Shown here one piece after another: positions 1 to 8,306 of a stretch of DNA of 64,000 bases. Numbering within the stretch: the stretch's first letter is position 1; every line of letters starts with the position of its first letter. This DNA comes from Vibrio atlanticus (lineage in GTDB: Bacteria; Pseudomonadota; Gammaproteobacteria; Enterobacterales; Vibrionaceae): NCBI RefSeq assembly GCF_024347315.1, contig NZ_AP025460.1, forward strand, positions 1,116,001-1,180,000. Reading direction: 5' to 3'. A program made the position numbers and the translations under genes. Below the pieces are notes generated by a model. It had not been told where the DNA came from and ran no database searches. It worked only from the letters and a program-made list of their open reading frames with translations.

Positions 1-467
1 ACCGTTTTACCCATTGCTAACTTAGTGCGGTTTGATACACGATAGATGTGAGTATCAACGGCAATGGTTGGCCAACCGAATGCAGTATTTAACACTACGT
101 TTGCTGTTTTGCGGCCTACACCTGGAAGGGCTTCTAACGCAGCACGATCTTCCGGTACTTCACCATTATGTAGGTCAAGCAGCATACGACACGTTTTGAT
201 GGTGTTTTCTGCTTTCGAATTAAATAGGCCGATGGTCTTGATGTACTCTTTTAGGCCGTCGACACCTAGGTCGAAAATAGCCTGTGGAGTATTAGCCACA
301 GGGTACAGCTTATCAGTGGCTTTGTTGACGCTGACATCGGTTGCCTGCGCAGATAAGAGCACTGCGATCAGCAACTCGAAAGGGCTGTTCCAATTAAGCT
401 CGGTTTCTGGCTTTGGATTGTTTTCTCTTAAACGCTCAAGTATTTCTACTCGTTTTACATTGTTCAT
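1..467 (-). CDS. nth: Endonuclease III (DNA glycosylase/AP lyase), 3' end cut by window
   Basis: Base-excision repair enzyme that removes oxidised pyrimidines and nicks abasic sites. The first 155 residues are visible, starting at the ATG at 467. The helix-hairpin-helix LPGVGRKTANV spans about residues 114-124, with the catalytic lysine at 120, and the catalytic aspartate is at 138 in VDTHIYR; both match the Escherichia coli numbering. The C-terminal iron-sulphur cluster loop lies beyond base 1. It follows rsxE by about 200 bases on the same strand, the same order as in enterobacteria. Identification is secure; only the missing C-terminus cannot be judged. Confidence 0.97.
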   Translation of the reverse strand, partial: MNNVKRVEILERLRENNPKPETELNWNSPFELLIAVLLSAQATDVSVNKATDKLYPVANTPQAIFDLGVDGLKEYIKTIGLFNSKAENTIKTCRMLLDLHNGEVPEDRAALEALPGVGRKTANVVLNTAFGWPTIAVDTHIYRVSNRTKLAMGKT

Positions 468-624
468 AGCGACATTACTTTCAAATAGTTAGGGCTTGAG
501 TTCCGGCGAAGTTCTTTCAAACTTACTCGTTTTAAAATAACAAGTTTCGCAATGGTTCAGGCTTTATCATCGGTTACGCGCTCTTATGAGCGTCATTATT
601 ATGTGTACTTGGTCAATCTATTTA

Positions 625-653
625 CCTGCTGAGCGGTTGAGCTACTCAGCAGG
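625..653 (-). other. Hairpin between rsxE and nth
   Basis: Nine-base-pair perfect stem (CCTGCTGAG with CTCAGCAGG, 625-633 and 645-653) just after the rsxE stop. It lacks a T-run on the minus strand, so it may stabilise the rsx mRNA 3' end or act as a weak terminator rather than a classical intrinsic terminator. The rest of the gap up to nth (468-624) shows nothing I can name. Confidence 0.4.
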
Positions 654-673
654 ATTTAAGCTACTGTAACTTA

Positions 674-1366
674 TCAGGCATTGGTAACGCGAGCGCGTTC
701 AATAGCTGGTTTTTCTTGTTTTGGCTGTCTAGATTTAGCTTGGTTGTCGATGATGTTTTTCAAAGCAATCAAGAAACCAACACCAATAAAGGCGCCGGGT
801 GGTAGCAGGGCTAACAAGAAGCTGTTATCAAATTGGAATATCTGGATTCGTAACACCGAAGCCCAATCACCAAGGAGTAGGTCTGCGCCATCAAATAGGG
901 TCCCGTTACCAATAACCTCACGCATTGCACCCAATACAACCAGTACTGATGTCATGCCAAGACCCATCCAAAACCCATCTTGAGCAGCAGGTAAAACTTC
1001 GTTTTTAGACGCGAAGGCTTCCGCTCGGCCAATGATGATACAGTTGGTTACGATCAGCGGGATAAAGATACCCAAAGAGAGGTAAAGGCCATACGCGTAG
1101 GCGTTCATCAGAAGTTGAACACAGGTTACCAGTGAAGCAATGATCATCACGAATACTGGAATACGCACTTCTTTTGGCACATGGTTTCGAACCAGAGAAA
1201 CAGACACGTTCGACCCGACTAATACAAGCAAGGTAGCGATACCTAATCCAAGAGCATTAGTCACAGTTGAAGAGACAGCCAACAGCGGACATAAGCCAAG
1301 GAGTTGCACTAGGGCAGGGTTGTTGGACCACATGCCATTTTTAATTAGTGTTTTATGATCACTCAT
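674..1366 (-). CDS. rsxE: Rsx/Rnf electron transport complex subunit E
   Basis: Integral inner-membrane subunit of the six-protein Rsx (Rnf) complex, which moves electrons between NADH and low-potential carriers and, in E. coli, keeps SoxR reduced. The 230-residue protein matches the family length (231 in E. coli) and consists of about six hydrophobic segments. It carries the family signatures [12 protein letters not shown] near the N-terminus and LIVTNC at about residue 105, shared with its paralogue RsxA. The start overlaps the end of rsxG by one base, so translation is probably coupled. The hydrophilic tail (about 207-230) is rich in Lys, Gln and Glu and is the variable part of the family. 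Confidence 0.96.
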   Translation of the reverse strand: MSDHKTLIKNGMWSNNPALVQLLGLCPLLAVSSTVTNALGLGIATLLVLVGSNVSVSLVRNHVPKEVRIPVFVMIIASLVTCVQLLMNAYAYGLYLSLGIFIPLIVTNCIIIGRAEAFASKNEVLPAAQDGFWMGLGMTSVLVVLGAMREVIGNGTLFDGADLLLGDWASVLRIQIFQFDNSFLLALLPPGAFIGVGFLIALKNIIDNQAKSRQPKQEKPAIERARVTNA

Positions 1367-1995
1367 TATTCACCACCACAATTTAGAGGTTGAGCAAGCA
1401 ATGCTTGGTTGTTTTGGTTAACGTACTGCACCGCTTGCTTCACTGACTTAACGACAGCTCTTGGCGTAATGGTTGCGCCAGTGAACTGGTCAAAGTCACC
1501 ACCATCTTTACGAACCTTCCAACGGTCAAGATTAGAATTCGTCACTTGCTTACCAGCAAATGAGAGAATCCAATCACTCACACGCAAATCAATCTTATCA
1601 CCCAAACCTGGAGTTTCTTGGTGAGAAAGCACGCGAGTACCTAAAATCGTACCGTCAATTTTCATTCCAACAATGACCTTAATTGCGCCGTTGTAGCCAT
1701 CGGGTGCAATCGCTTCGATCGCAATCGCACTTGGCTCACCATTGAGTTTAGCAATGTAAGCTGGCATCGCTTGTTCAGTCCCCAGCTCTTCTGCTTGAAC
1801 CAGAGTACAGGCTGAAAACAGTTCATTTTCGTGCAGATCGTGCGGGATCACTTGGTTAAGCACGGACAGTAATTGAGCCTGTTCTTGCTGCTTAATCTGA
1901 TCTTTGGTCAGGTAGTGAGTTACCGCGACCAAACCTGTTGAAACACACGCAAAGATCGCAAGTACAAGGCCGTTTTTCTTAATTGCATTTAGCAT
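1366..1995 (-). CDS. rsxG: Rsx/Rnf electron transport complex subunit G (FMN-binding)
   Basis: Membrane-anchored periplasmic flavoprotein of the Rsx complex. A single N-terminal transmembrane segment covers roughly residues 8-28, followed by an FMN-binding domain. The flavinylation motif TGAT lies at 172-175; Thr175 corresponds to the residue that carries covalently bound FMN in Vibrio cholerae RnfG. Length 209 residues is typical. It is 12 bases downstream of rsxD and overlaps rsxE by one base, so it sits inside a tightly packed operon. Attachment of FMN would need an ApbE-type transferase, which is not encoded in this window. Confidence 0.96.
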   Translation of the reverse strand: MLNAIKKNGLVLAIFACVSTGLVAVTHYLTKDQIKQQEQAQLLSVLNQVIPHDLHENELFSACTLVQAEELGTEQAMPAYIAKLNGEPSAIAIEAIAPDGYNGAIKVIVGMKIDGTILGTRVLSHQETPGLGDKIDLRVSDWILSFAGKQVTNSNLDRWKVRKDGGDFDQFTGATITPRAVVKSVKQAVQYVNQNNQALLAQPLNCGGE

Positions 1996-2007
1996 GGCAT
2001 CTGCTCC

Positions 2008-3054
2008 TTAGTGACCGTATGTACGAGGTTTGGTGTAGTAGTCAATCAGTGGAACACACATGTTGGCTAACAATACAGCAAACGCCACGCCATCAGGGAA
2101 ACCACCCCAACTGCGGATAATAAACACCAACCCGCCAATCAGAGCACCAAATACTAAGCGACCCTTTACTGTCGTCGAAGCTGAAACCGGATCGGTTGCA
2201 ATGAAGAACGCACCAAGCATGGTTGCGCCAGACAGTAGATGAATGGTCGGTGATGCGGTTTCACCGGGAGTGAACATCAAGAATACTAGGCTAAATAGGG
2301 TCAAGCTTCCCAGAAACGCTACTGGGATATGCCATTGAATCACGCGTTGCTTGATAAGCACTAAGCCACCAATAAGGTAAGCAAGGTTTACCCATTCCCA
2401 GCCTACACCAGCTAACCAGCTAAATTGAGGTTGAGACAGAGCTTCAGAAGCCGTGTTGCCTGCCGTTAGTGCGGTTTTGAAGGCATCGAGTGGCGTCGCC
2501 ATAGTGGTGCCATCAATACCAAGGCGTGCTTGTTGTAAAGACAAGCCTTCATTATTGAAACCAGTAAAGATCATCAAGAAGGAGTCAACAAAGCTCGTAG
2601 CTTCAGCAGTTAAACTGGTCGGCGCATTCCAGCTGGTCATTTGAACTGGGAATGAGATCAGCAAAACAACGTAAGCCACCATCGCTGGGTTAAATGGGTT
2701 TTGTCCAAGGCCGCCATATAGGTGTTTCGCAATAATAATAGCGAAGAACATACCTATGACTAGAATCCACCACGGGGAGTGTGGGGGAATCGCGACACTT
2801 AACAGCCAAGCGGTCACAACCGCACTGTAATCACGCAATGCCATCACTGGTGGGCGTTTTCTTAGCAGCATTACGGCTGCTTCAAAGGTAACAGCAAGTG
2901 CGATAGCAAATACTAACTGGATGAGCGTACCCCACCCAAAGAAGTAGGTTTGAGCTAGTAGACCTGGCAATGCACAAATAGTCACCCATTTCATCAGATC
3001 TGGGGTGCTTCTACGATTGTGCGCGTGCGGTGAGCTGGCGATAAAGAAGGCCAC
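2008..3054 (-). CDS. rsxD: Rsx/Rnf electron transport complex subunit D
   Basis: Multi-pass membrane subunit, homologous to NqrB of the sodium-pumping NADH:quinone reductase. The 348-residue protein has eight to ten hydrophobic helices. Thr187, in the sequence TMATPLD, corresponds to the covalent FMN site reported for V. cholerae Rnf[13 protein letters not shown] motif lies near residue 114. The start codon overlaps the last base of rsxC, which points to translational coupling. No anomalies seen. Confidence 0.96.
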   Translation of the reverse strand: MAFFIASSPHAHNRRSTPDLMKWVTICALPGLLAQTYFFGWGTLIQLVFAIALAVTFEAAVMLLRKRPPVMALRDYSAVVTAWLLSVAIPPHSPWWILVIGMFFAIIIAKHLYGGLGQNPFNPAMVAYVVLLISFPVQMTSWNAPTSLTAEATSFVDSFLMIFTGFNNEGLSLQQARLGIDGTTMATPLDAFKTALTAGNTASEALSQPQFSWLAGVGWEWVNLAYLIGGLVLIKQRVIQWHIPVAFLGSLTLFSLVFLMFTPGETASPTIHLLSGATMLGAFFIATDPVSASTTVKGRLVFGALIGGLVFIIRSWGGFPDGVAFAVLLANMCVPLIDYYTKPRTYGH

Positions 3055-6029
3055 TACTCTTTCTCCTCATTATTCTTTTTGTCTTGCTCTTGCTGCGCCT
3101 TTCTTGCTTTAGCACGAGCAATCGCTGCAGCAACCGCTGCTTTTTTAGGGTCGACTGGTTCTTGTTGAGTCTCAGTCTTTAATTCAACTATAGGTTCAAC
3201 CACAGATTCAGGTGTTTCTGCTGACTCTTCCTGTTTCGCTTGTTGTGCCTTTCTTGCTTTAGCGCGAGCTATTGCAGCGGCAACGGCCGCTTTTTTAGGA
3301 TCGACGGGCTCTGATTGAATTTCAGCTTCAACTTCAATCACTGGCTCAGGAGTTTCTGCTGTTTGGTCTTGCTTAGCTTGCTGTGCTTTCTTCGCTTTGG
3401 CGCGAGCAATAGCGGCAGCGACTGCATCTTTTTTGGCATCACCAGAGCTTTCAGCTGAAGCTTCGCTTTCTGTTTGAGTAGAAGATTCAGCTTGTTGTGC
3501 TTTCTTGGCTTTAGCGCGAGCAATGGCCGCAGCGACAGCATCTTTCTTAGCATCGCCAGAACTTTTAACCGGAGCTTCGCTTGCTGTTGGAGTAGAAGAT
3601 TCCGCTTGTTGAGCCTTCTTGGCTTTAGCGCGAGCAATAGCCGCAGCGACAGCATCTTTCTTGGCATCGCCAGTACTTTCAGCCGGAGCGTCAGAAGCCG
3701 ATTCCGCTTGTTGAGCTTTCTTCGCTTTAGCACGAGCGATAGCGGCAGCGACAGCGTCTTTCTTGGAATCGCCAGTACTTTCAGCCGGAGCGTCAGAAGC
3801 CGATTCTGCTTGTTGAGCTTTCTTGGCTTTAGCGCGAGCAATGGCCGCAGCAACAGCATCTTTCTTGGCATCACCAGTACTTTCAGTTGGTGCATCAGAA
3901 GCTGACTCTGCTTGCTGTGCTTTTTTCGCTTTAGCACGGGCAATGGCTGCAGCGACAGCGTCTTTCTTAGCGTCGCTTGCTTTTTCAATCGGAGCTTCAG
4001 AATCCGATTCCACTTGCTGTGCTTTCTTGGCTTTAGCGCGAGCTATAGCTGCAGCGACAGCATCTTTCTTGGCATCGCCAGTATTTTCAGCCGGAGCGTC
4101 AGAAGCCGATTCCGCTTGTTGAGCTTTCTTGGCTTTAGCACGAGCGGTAGCTGCAGCAACAGCGTCTTTCTTGGCATCGCCAGTATTTTCAGCCGGAGCG
4201 TCAGAAGCCGATTCCGCTTGTTGAGCTTTCTTGGCTTTAGCACGAGCGGTAGCTGCAGCAACAGCGTCTTTTTTGCCATCACCAGAGCTTTCTGCAGGAG
4301 CATCAGTTGCTGCTTGTTGTGCCTTGCGCTCTCGAGCTTGTCGTTTACGTTCTTCACGCAGTTTCGACATTTCAGAATTGTCTGGTTCAGCGCTATCCGC
4401 TTTCTGAGCCGCAGCTTGTTTTGCTTTTGCCTTGGCAATCGCAGCAGCAACCGCAGGTTTCACCGCTGGTTCCGCATTAGGAGCTTGGTCTGCCGCGGAT
4501 TTTTGCGCTTTAACGCGAGCAATCGCAGCTGCAATCGCATCATCACCATCCGCAGATTTCATATCTTTACGACGGTTGTCAGCTGCTTTCTTAAAGCGGT
4601 TTTCACGTTCTGCTTTGTCACGCTCCATACGAGCGTTTTTCTCTTCGAAACGAATCTTGGCGCGCTCTGCTGCAGCGGCTTCATCTTTTCGAGTTTTGAT
4701 CTCAGCTTTTGCTTGGCGGTAGTACTGAACAAGAGGAATTTCACTTGGGCAGACAAATGCACAAGCACCGCATTCAATACAGTCTTTAATATTCAGTTCT
4801 TCACACTTATCCAACTCGTTGGCTTTCGCATGCCATTGCAGTTGTTGAGGAAGAAGTGATGCGGGGCAAGCCTCGGCACACGCGCTACAACGAATACATT
4901 CCATCTCGTAAGTGCTTGGAGAGATCTCACGACGCGTTGGCGCTAAAATACAGTTCGACGTTTTAGTGATTGGCACATTGGCATGCGGCAAGGTAAAGCC
5001 CATCATCGGGCCGCCCAAAATTAAACGCGGCAGTTTTTTATCGGCTTTGTAGCCAAACTCTTCAAGTAACTCGTGTACTGGTGTACCTAATAGTGCCCAC
5101 ACGTTACGAGGTTGCTTAAAGGTTTTACCGGTTAAAGTCACCACGCGGTTAACTACTGGTTCACCGTCGATTACCGCTCTCTTAATTGAATAAAGCGAGC
5201 CGACGTTTTGAACCAAAACACCTATGTCTGCAGGAATGCCGCCAGCTGGAACCTCTTTATTGGTGAGGATCTTTATCAGCTGTTTCTCACCACCAGAAGG
5301 GTATTTGGTTGGGATAACGCGAATGACGATGTCTTTGTTTTTTGCTGCAATCTCAAGTGCTTTTATCGCGTCTGGTTTGTTGTCTTCAATGCCGATAACC
5401 GTCAGCTTTGGTTGAAGAATGTGTTCAACCACTTCGATGCCTTTTAATACTTCGTCGGCATGTTCTTGAAGTAACTTGTCATCTGAGGTGATGTAAGGTT
5501 CACACTCAGCAGCGTTGACTATTAAAATGTCGGTGCGACCTAGACCTGATTGAAGCTTCTTAGCCGTAGGGAAGCCTGCGCCACCCATGCCTGAAATACC
5601 AGCTTGGCGAATCACATCAAGCAGTTCGTCAGAAGTCTTTGTCGAGAAATCTTCAACTGGATTTTTTTCAATCCAAGCGTCTAAGCCATCAGATTTAATA
5701 ACCACGCACACGTCGCTCAAGCCTGAAGGGTGAGCGGTGGTTCGTGGTTCGATAGCGGTAATCACACCCGATGTTGGTGCATGTACTGGCAAAGTAAAAC
5801 CAGTCTCTAAGGCCGTCAGTTGTTGACCTTTGAGTACGGCATCACCGACAGCAACCAATAAGTTACCAGGCTTACCGATGTGCTGTTTCACTGGAAGAAC
5901 GATTTCTTCTGGGAGCCTTGCATGCACGATATCAGTAGTATTCGACTGTTTCTTGTTTTCAGCAGGGTGCACACCGCCCGGGAAGTTCCAAATAGAGCCC
6001 GTGCGAATTTGTTCAATTAAAGAGATCAT
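3054..6029 (-). CDS. rsxC: Rsx/Rnf electron transport complex subunit C with expanded repeat tail
   Basis: Cytoplasmic NADH/FMN and iron-sulphur subunit of the Rsx complex. Residues 1-440 form the conserved core: a barrel-sandwich N-terminus, the flavin/NADH region ([23 protein letters not shown]) and two [4Fe-4S] binding sets, [12 protein letters not shown] (about 375-388) and [12 protein letters not shown] (about 415-428). Residues 440-580 are charged and likely helical. Residues about 580-985 are an alanine/lysine repeat array with eleven near-identical units centred on [19 protein letters not shown]. At 991 residues the protein is clearly longer than E. coli RsxC (740). Starts 7 bases after rsxB. 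The opposite strand of the repeat is open for hundreds of codons, but this is a composition effect. Confidence 0.95.
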   Translation of the reverse strand: MISLIEQIRTGSIWNFPGGVHPAENKKQSNTTDIVHARLPEEIVLPVKQHIGKPGNLLVAVGDAVLKGQQLTALETGFTLPVHAPTSGVITAIEPRTTAHPSGLSDVCVVIKSDGLDAWIEKNPVEDFSTKTSDELLDVIRQAGISGMGGAGFPTAKKLQSGLGRTDILIVNAAECEPYITSDDKLLQEHADEVLKGIEVVEHILQPKLTVIGIEDNKPDAIKALEIAAKNKDIVIRVIPTKYPSGGEKQLIKILTNKEVPAGGIPADIGVLVQNVGSLYSIKRAVIDGEPVVNRVVTLTGKTFKQPRNVWALLGTPVHELLEEFGYKADKKLPRLILGGPMMGFTLPHANVPITKTSNCILAPTRREISPSTYEMECIRCSACAEACPASLLPQQLQWHAKANELDKCEELNIKDCIECGACAFVCPSEIPLVQYYRQAKAEIKTRKDEAAAAERAKIRFEEKNARMERDKAERENRFKKAADNRRKDMKSADGDDAIAAAIARVKAQKSAADQAPNAEPAVKPAVAAAIAKAKAKQAAAQKADSAEPDNSEMSKLREERKRQARERKAQQAATDAPAESSGDGKKDAVAAATARAKAKKAQQAESASDAPAENTGDAKKDAVAAATARAKAKKAQQAESASDAPAENTGDAKKDAVAAAIARAKAKKAQQVESDSEAPIEKASDAKKDAVAAAIARAKAKKAQQAESASDAPTESTGDAKKDAVAAAIARAKAKKAQQAESASDAPAESTGDSKKDAVAAAIARAKAKKAQQAESASDAPAESTGDAKKDAVAAAIARAKAKKAQQAESSTPTASEAPVKSSGDAKKDAVAAAIARAKAKKAQQAESSTQTESEASAESSGDAKKDAVAAAIARAKAKKAQQAKQDQTAETPEPVIEVEAEIQSEPVDPKKAAVAAAIARAKARKAQQAKQEESAETPESVVEPIVELKTETQQEPVDPKKAAVAAAIARAKARKAQQEQDKKNNEEKE
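3095..4300 (-). repeat. Tandem repeat array inside rsxC (about 11 units of 100-140 bases)
   Basis: Each unit encodes an invariant block of about 19 residues, (K)KDAVAAA(I/T)ARAKA(K/R)KAQQ, then a variable acidic linker of 13-31 residues rich in Ala, Glu, Ser and Pro. Nine units carry KKDAV and the last two, near the C-terminus, carry KKAAV with longer linkers. Two degenerate units ([13 protein letters not shown] and [13 protein letters not shown]) precede the array up to about base 4560. The middle units (about 3600-4270) are almost identical at nucleotide level, which suggests recent expansion by slippage or recombination, and the copy number probably differs between strains. Confidence 0.9.
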
Positions 6030-6036
6030 ACTAACC

Positions 6037-6630
6037 CTATGCCTTAGGCTCTGACGCGGTCACATCAGTTGCTTGGTTAGTGATATCCGTAACAGGAATG
6101 ATGTTCATCTGCCATTTCCAATTTTCAGTCGTTGTTGCCACTGGAATCATTTCGATACAGTCAGTAGGGCACGGTGCGACACATAGATCACAACCTGTAC
6201 ATTCATCTTTGATTACTGTGTGGAGTGCCTTGGTGCCACCAACAATAGCGTCGACAGGGCAGGCTTGAATGCATTTGGTGCAGCCAATACACATATCTTC
6301 ATGAATGAAGGCAACGGTTTTTACTTTGTTATCTAAGTCATGAGCGGAGTCTTCAACTTCTACGCCCATTAAATCTGCTAGCTTTTCAATGGTTGCTTGG
6401 CCGCCAGGAGGGCATTTGTTGATCTTGTCTCCGTTAGCGATCGCCTCTGCGTATGGGCGACAACCAGGGTAACCACACTGGCCACATTGGGTTTGCGGTA
6501 AAATGGTGTCGATTTGATCAACGATCGGATCGGCTTCTACTTTAAAGCGGATAGAAGCAAAGCCTAAGATAGCGCCAAAAACAGCGGCTAAAACGGCGAG
6601 TGCAAAGATTGCAATTAAGATGGTACTCAT
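6037..6630 (-). CDS. rsxB: Rsx/Rnf electron transport complex subunit B (ferredoxin-like)
   Basis: Iron-sulphur subunit of the Rsx complex anchored by one N-terminal transmembrane helix (about residues 4-26). It then has a four-cysteine Fe-S domain (CGQCGYPGC with a downstream KCPPGG) and two ferredoxin-type [4Fe-4S] motifs, [12 protein letters not shown] and [12 protein letters not shown]. Length 197 is typical. The gene starts 2 bases after rsxA ends and is followed by rsxC after 6 bases. Confidence 0.96.
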   Translation of the reverse strand: MSTILIAIFALAVLAAVFGAILGFASIRFKVEADPIVDQIDTILPQTQCGQCGYPGCRPYAEAIANGDKINKCPPGGQATIEKLADLMGVEVEDSAHDLDNKVKTVAFIHEDMCIGCTKCIQACPVDAIVGGTKALHTVIKDECTGCDLCVAPCPTDCIEMIPVATTTENWKWQMNIIPVTDITNQATDVTASEPKA

Positions 6631-6632
6631 TC

Positions 6633-7211
6633 TTACTTCACCAACCCAGTAAAGCCCATAAATGCCAGAGACATTAGGCCTGCTGTGATCATCGCAATCG
6701 AGGCGCCTTTGAATGGCATAGGAACATCAGCAACCGCAATACGCTCACGCATCGCAGCAAATAGGATCAGAACAAGAGAGAAACCAACAGCCGCGCCGAA
6801 ACCATAGATGATCGACTGAATGAAGTTGTGGTTTTCATTGATGTTCAAAAGTGCCACACCTAACACCGCGCAGTTGGTGGTGATAAGAGGCAAGAAGATA
6901 CCCAACAGGCGATATAGAGTCGGGCTGGTTTTGTGAACGACCATTTCCGTAAATTGAACAACCACCGCAATAACCAAGATGAAACTCATGGTACGCAGGT
7001 ATTCAATACCCAGAGGGGTAAGGATGTAGGTTTCTACTAGGTATGCAGATACCGACGCTAACGTTAGAACGAAAGTCGTCGCGAGGCCCATGCCAATAGC
7101 AGTCTCCAACTTCTTGGAGACGCCCATAAATGGACATAGCCCTAAAAACTTCACTAGCACAAAGTTATTGACCAGCACTGTGCCAACCAACAACAAAAGG
7201 TATTCGGTCAT
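6633..7211 (-). CDS. rsxA: Rsx/Rnf electron transport complex subunit A
   Basis: First gene of the rsxABCDGE operon and paralogue of RsxE. The 192-residue integral membrane protein has about six helices, the signature [14 protein letters not shown] near residue 21, and [10 protein letters not shown] at about 108, where the conserved cysteines sit that are thought to share an intramembrane iron-sulphur centre with RsxE. The ATG at 7211 is followed upstream by 350 bases of non-coding DNA that must hold the operon promoter. Confidence 0.96.
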   Translation of the reverse strand: MTEYLLLLVGTVLVNNFVLVKFLGLCPFMGVSKKLETAIGMGLATTFVLTLASVSAYLVETYILTPLGIEYLRTMSFILVIAVVVQFTEMVVHKTSPTLYRLLGIFLPLITTNCAVLGVALLNINENHNFIQSIIYGFGAAVGFSLVLILFAAMRERIAVADVPMPFKGASIAMITAGLMSLAFMGFTGLVK

Positions 7212-7565
7212 AATGGATTAATTCTTGAGATTCCGATCCCGATATTATCCTGTTTTGCTCACCTAATAACAACCAAGGATCACTAGGGATTTAGACACTT
7301 GGTGAAAAAAACATCAGGTAATCGATTGATTACCAAAGCTGCAGTAAGTATAGACATAGATTTTGATGGTGTGAGCGTGCAGCGGTATATCACAATGATC
7401 TTTGTCTGATCATTTGAGTACTCAGTGATTTCACTTTTGTCTTCGGCCAAAAGGTCGAAATTGGTTGAAGTAAATAGCGAACTTTTGAGTCAATTGATTG
7501 TTGCTAACTCAAGGCTGTTGCTCGGTTGCTTAGAGGGCTTTTAGGAAAGTGAGTACGTTAAAACG
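7212..7565. other. Non-coding region upstream of rsxA
   Basis: No gene is visible. It presumably holds the rsx promoter. An 18-base inverted repeat, GGTAATC GATT GATTACC, lies at 7317-7334, about 105 bases upstream of the rsxA start, and could be an operator. A weaker hairpin (TTCGGCC with GGTCGAA) lies at about 7442-7459. Neither matches a site I can name. Confidence 0.4.
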
Positions 7566-7594
7566 CAAAAAGCCGCATCGAGTGATGCGGCTTC
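7566..7594 (-). terminator. Intrinsic terminator downstream of the tRNA relic
   Basis: Perfect 10-bp stem (AAGCCGCATC with GATGCGGCTT, loop of four) followed on the minus strand by TTTT. It lies directly after the decayed tRNA 3' end, mirroring the arrangement of the intact tRNA and its own terminator. Confidence 0.75.
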
Positions 7595-7602
7595 TTTAAA
7601 TT

Positions 7603-7642
7603 TGGCCCCCTTGTCGAGACTTGAACGCGGGCGGCTAGGTTT
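7603..7642 (-). pseudogene. Decayed tRNA 3' end (tRNA-Asn-like relic)
   Basis: Read on the minus strand, this stretch keeps a T-loop (GTTCAAGTCT), an acceptor 3' strand (CAAGGGG) and an encoded CCA, followed by AAATT, closely matching the 3' end of the intact tRNA-Asn 120 bases away. The T-stem no longer pairs, and no matching acceptor 5' strand or cloverleaf can be drawn upstream. It is best read as the remnant of a second tRNA gene, either a tandem duplicate or an old integration-site copy. Confidence 0.6.
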
Positions 7643-7682
7643 GTGACATTAACTTGGAACAAGTTAGTCGCAGTTATATACG

Positions 7683-7714
7683 AAAAAAGCCCAATCTTTC
7701 GATTGAGCTTTTTT
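7683..7714 (-). terminator. Intrinsic terminator of tRNA-Asn
   Basis: Ten-bp stem (minus-strand RNA AAGCUCAAUC GAAA GAUUGGGCUU) with a stable GAAA loop followed by a U-run. The single U:G wobble pairs only on the minus strand, in line with the direction of the tRNA gene. Confidence 0.8.
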
Positions 7715-7721
7715 CTGAATT

Positions 7722-7797
7722 TGGCTCCCCTTGCAAGACTTGAACTTGCGACATACGGATTAACAGTCCGCCGTTCTACCAACTGAACTAAAGGGGA
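7722..7797 (-). tRNA. tRNA-Asn (anticodon GUU)
   Basis: A 76-base cloverleaf on the minus strand. The acceptor stem TCCCCTT pairs with AAGGGGA, the D-arm holds AGTTCAGTTGGTAGAAC, the anticodon arm is GCGGACTGTTAATCCGT with GTT in the loop, and the T-arm is GCAAG TTCAAGT CTTGC. The discriminator base G and the CCA end are encoded. The anticodon arm is the same as in enterobacterial tRNA-Asn. Confidence 0.97.
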
Positions 7798-7817
7798 ATT
7801 GCTTGTTAGCGACGCGA

Positions 7818-7846
7818 ATTCTAATAAGACTCCTATTTTCTGTCAA
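7818..7846 (-). promoter_or_regulatory. Sigma-70 promoter of tRNA-Asn
   Basis: On the minus strand a consensus -35 TTGACA (7841-7846) is followed after exactly 17 bases by TAGAAT (7818-7823) as -10. A GC-rich stretch GCGTCGC follows near the expected start at about 7811, the discriminator typical of stringently controlled stable-RNA promoters. The mature tRNA begins at 7797. Confidence 0.85.
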
Positions 7847-7849
7847 TAA

Positions 7850-8270
7850 AAAATAGCAGAAAAAAATAAGATAAAAAACTTTACTTTCTTGAACGCCTTA
7901 TCAGATTTAGCTTTGCTTTAGTTATCCACCAAAATTGTGGATAAGTATGTGCGTGAAACTTTAACAACAATAATTGGGATAAATCTGAAAATGTTAAAAT
8001 CTGCGGTAACGTGATGTATTTAAAAGTTTTATATCGAAACATTACGATTGTATAACTTTTTAAGATTATAAAATAAACAGTAAAACAAGTGCTATTTTTA
8101 GATTTTTTGGGGAAAAGTAGTGGATTAAAAATCGAGTAATTTAGCTGAAGAGATCTTGCAGGGGCACGGATAATACCAAGTTCCAAAAATAAAAGCTATA
8201 ACTGATATCTAATCTTAAGATGCATTTCTCTAGATAATAGTTGCAACGACACTCCTCCTAGAGTGACAAT
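7850..8270. other. AT-rich non-coding region before uvrB
   Basis: About 420 bases of AT-rich DNA without a credible gene. A minus-strand open frame of about 100 codons exists here (7881-8186) but lacks a ribosome-binding site and resembles nothing known. I see no strong hairpins or repeats. Confidence 0.5.
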
Positions 8271-8273
8271 GAC

Positions 8274-8289
8274 CTGATTAAATAAACAG
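8274..8289. promoter_or_regulatory. Probable LexA (SOS) box of uvrB
   Basis: CTG-N10-CAG with an AT-rich centre, extended on the right by TA, fits the gammaproteobacterial LexA consensus TACTG(TA)5CAGTA with a weak left flank. It ends 17 bases before the uvrB start. uvrB is an SOS gene in E. coli with a similarly placed box, which supports the call. Confidence 0.6.
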
Positions 8290-8306
8290 TATGGAAATGG
8301 CGACCT

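Noticed and set aside
3338..4859. Several long open frames on both strands across the rsxC repeats (for example 3338-3988, 3474-3905, 3912-4859)
   Set aside because: They are shadows of a repetitive Ala/Lys-coding sequence, with Leu/Lys- or Ser/Phe-rich products, no ribosome-binding sites and no family resemblance.
7317..7334. GGTAATC-GATT-GATTACC palindrome upstream of rsxA, considered as a named operator
   Set aside because: I cannot match it to SoxR, FNR, Fur or another known consensus; kept only as an unnamed inverted repeat.
7881..8186. Possible 101-residue minus-strand gene upstream of uvrB
   Set aside because: AT-rich chance frame, no ribosome-binding site, no recognisable domain.
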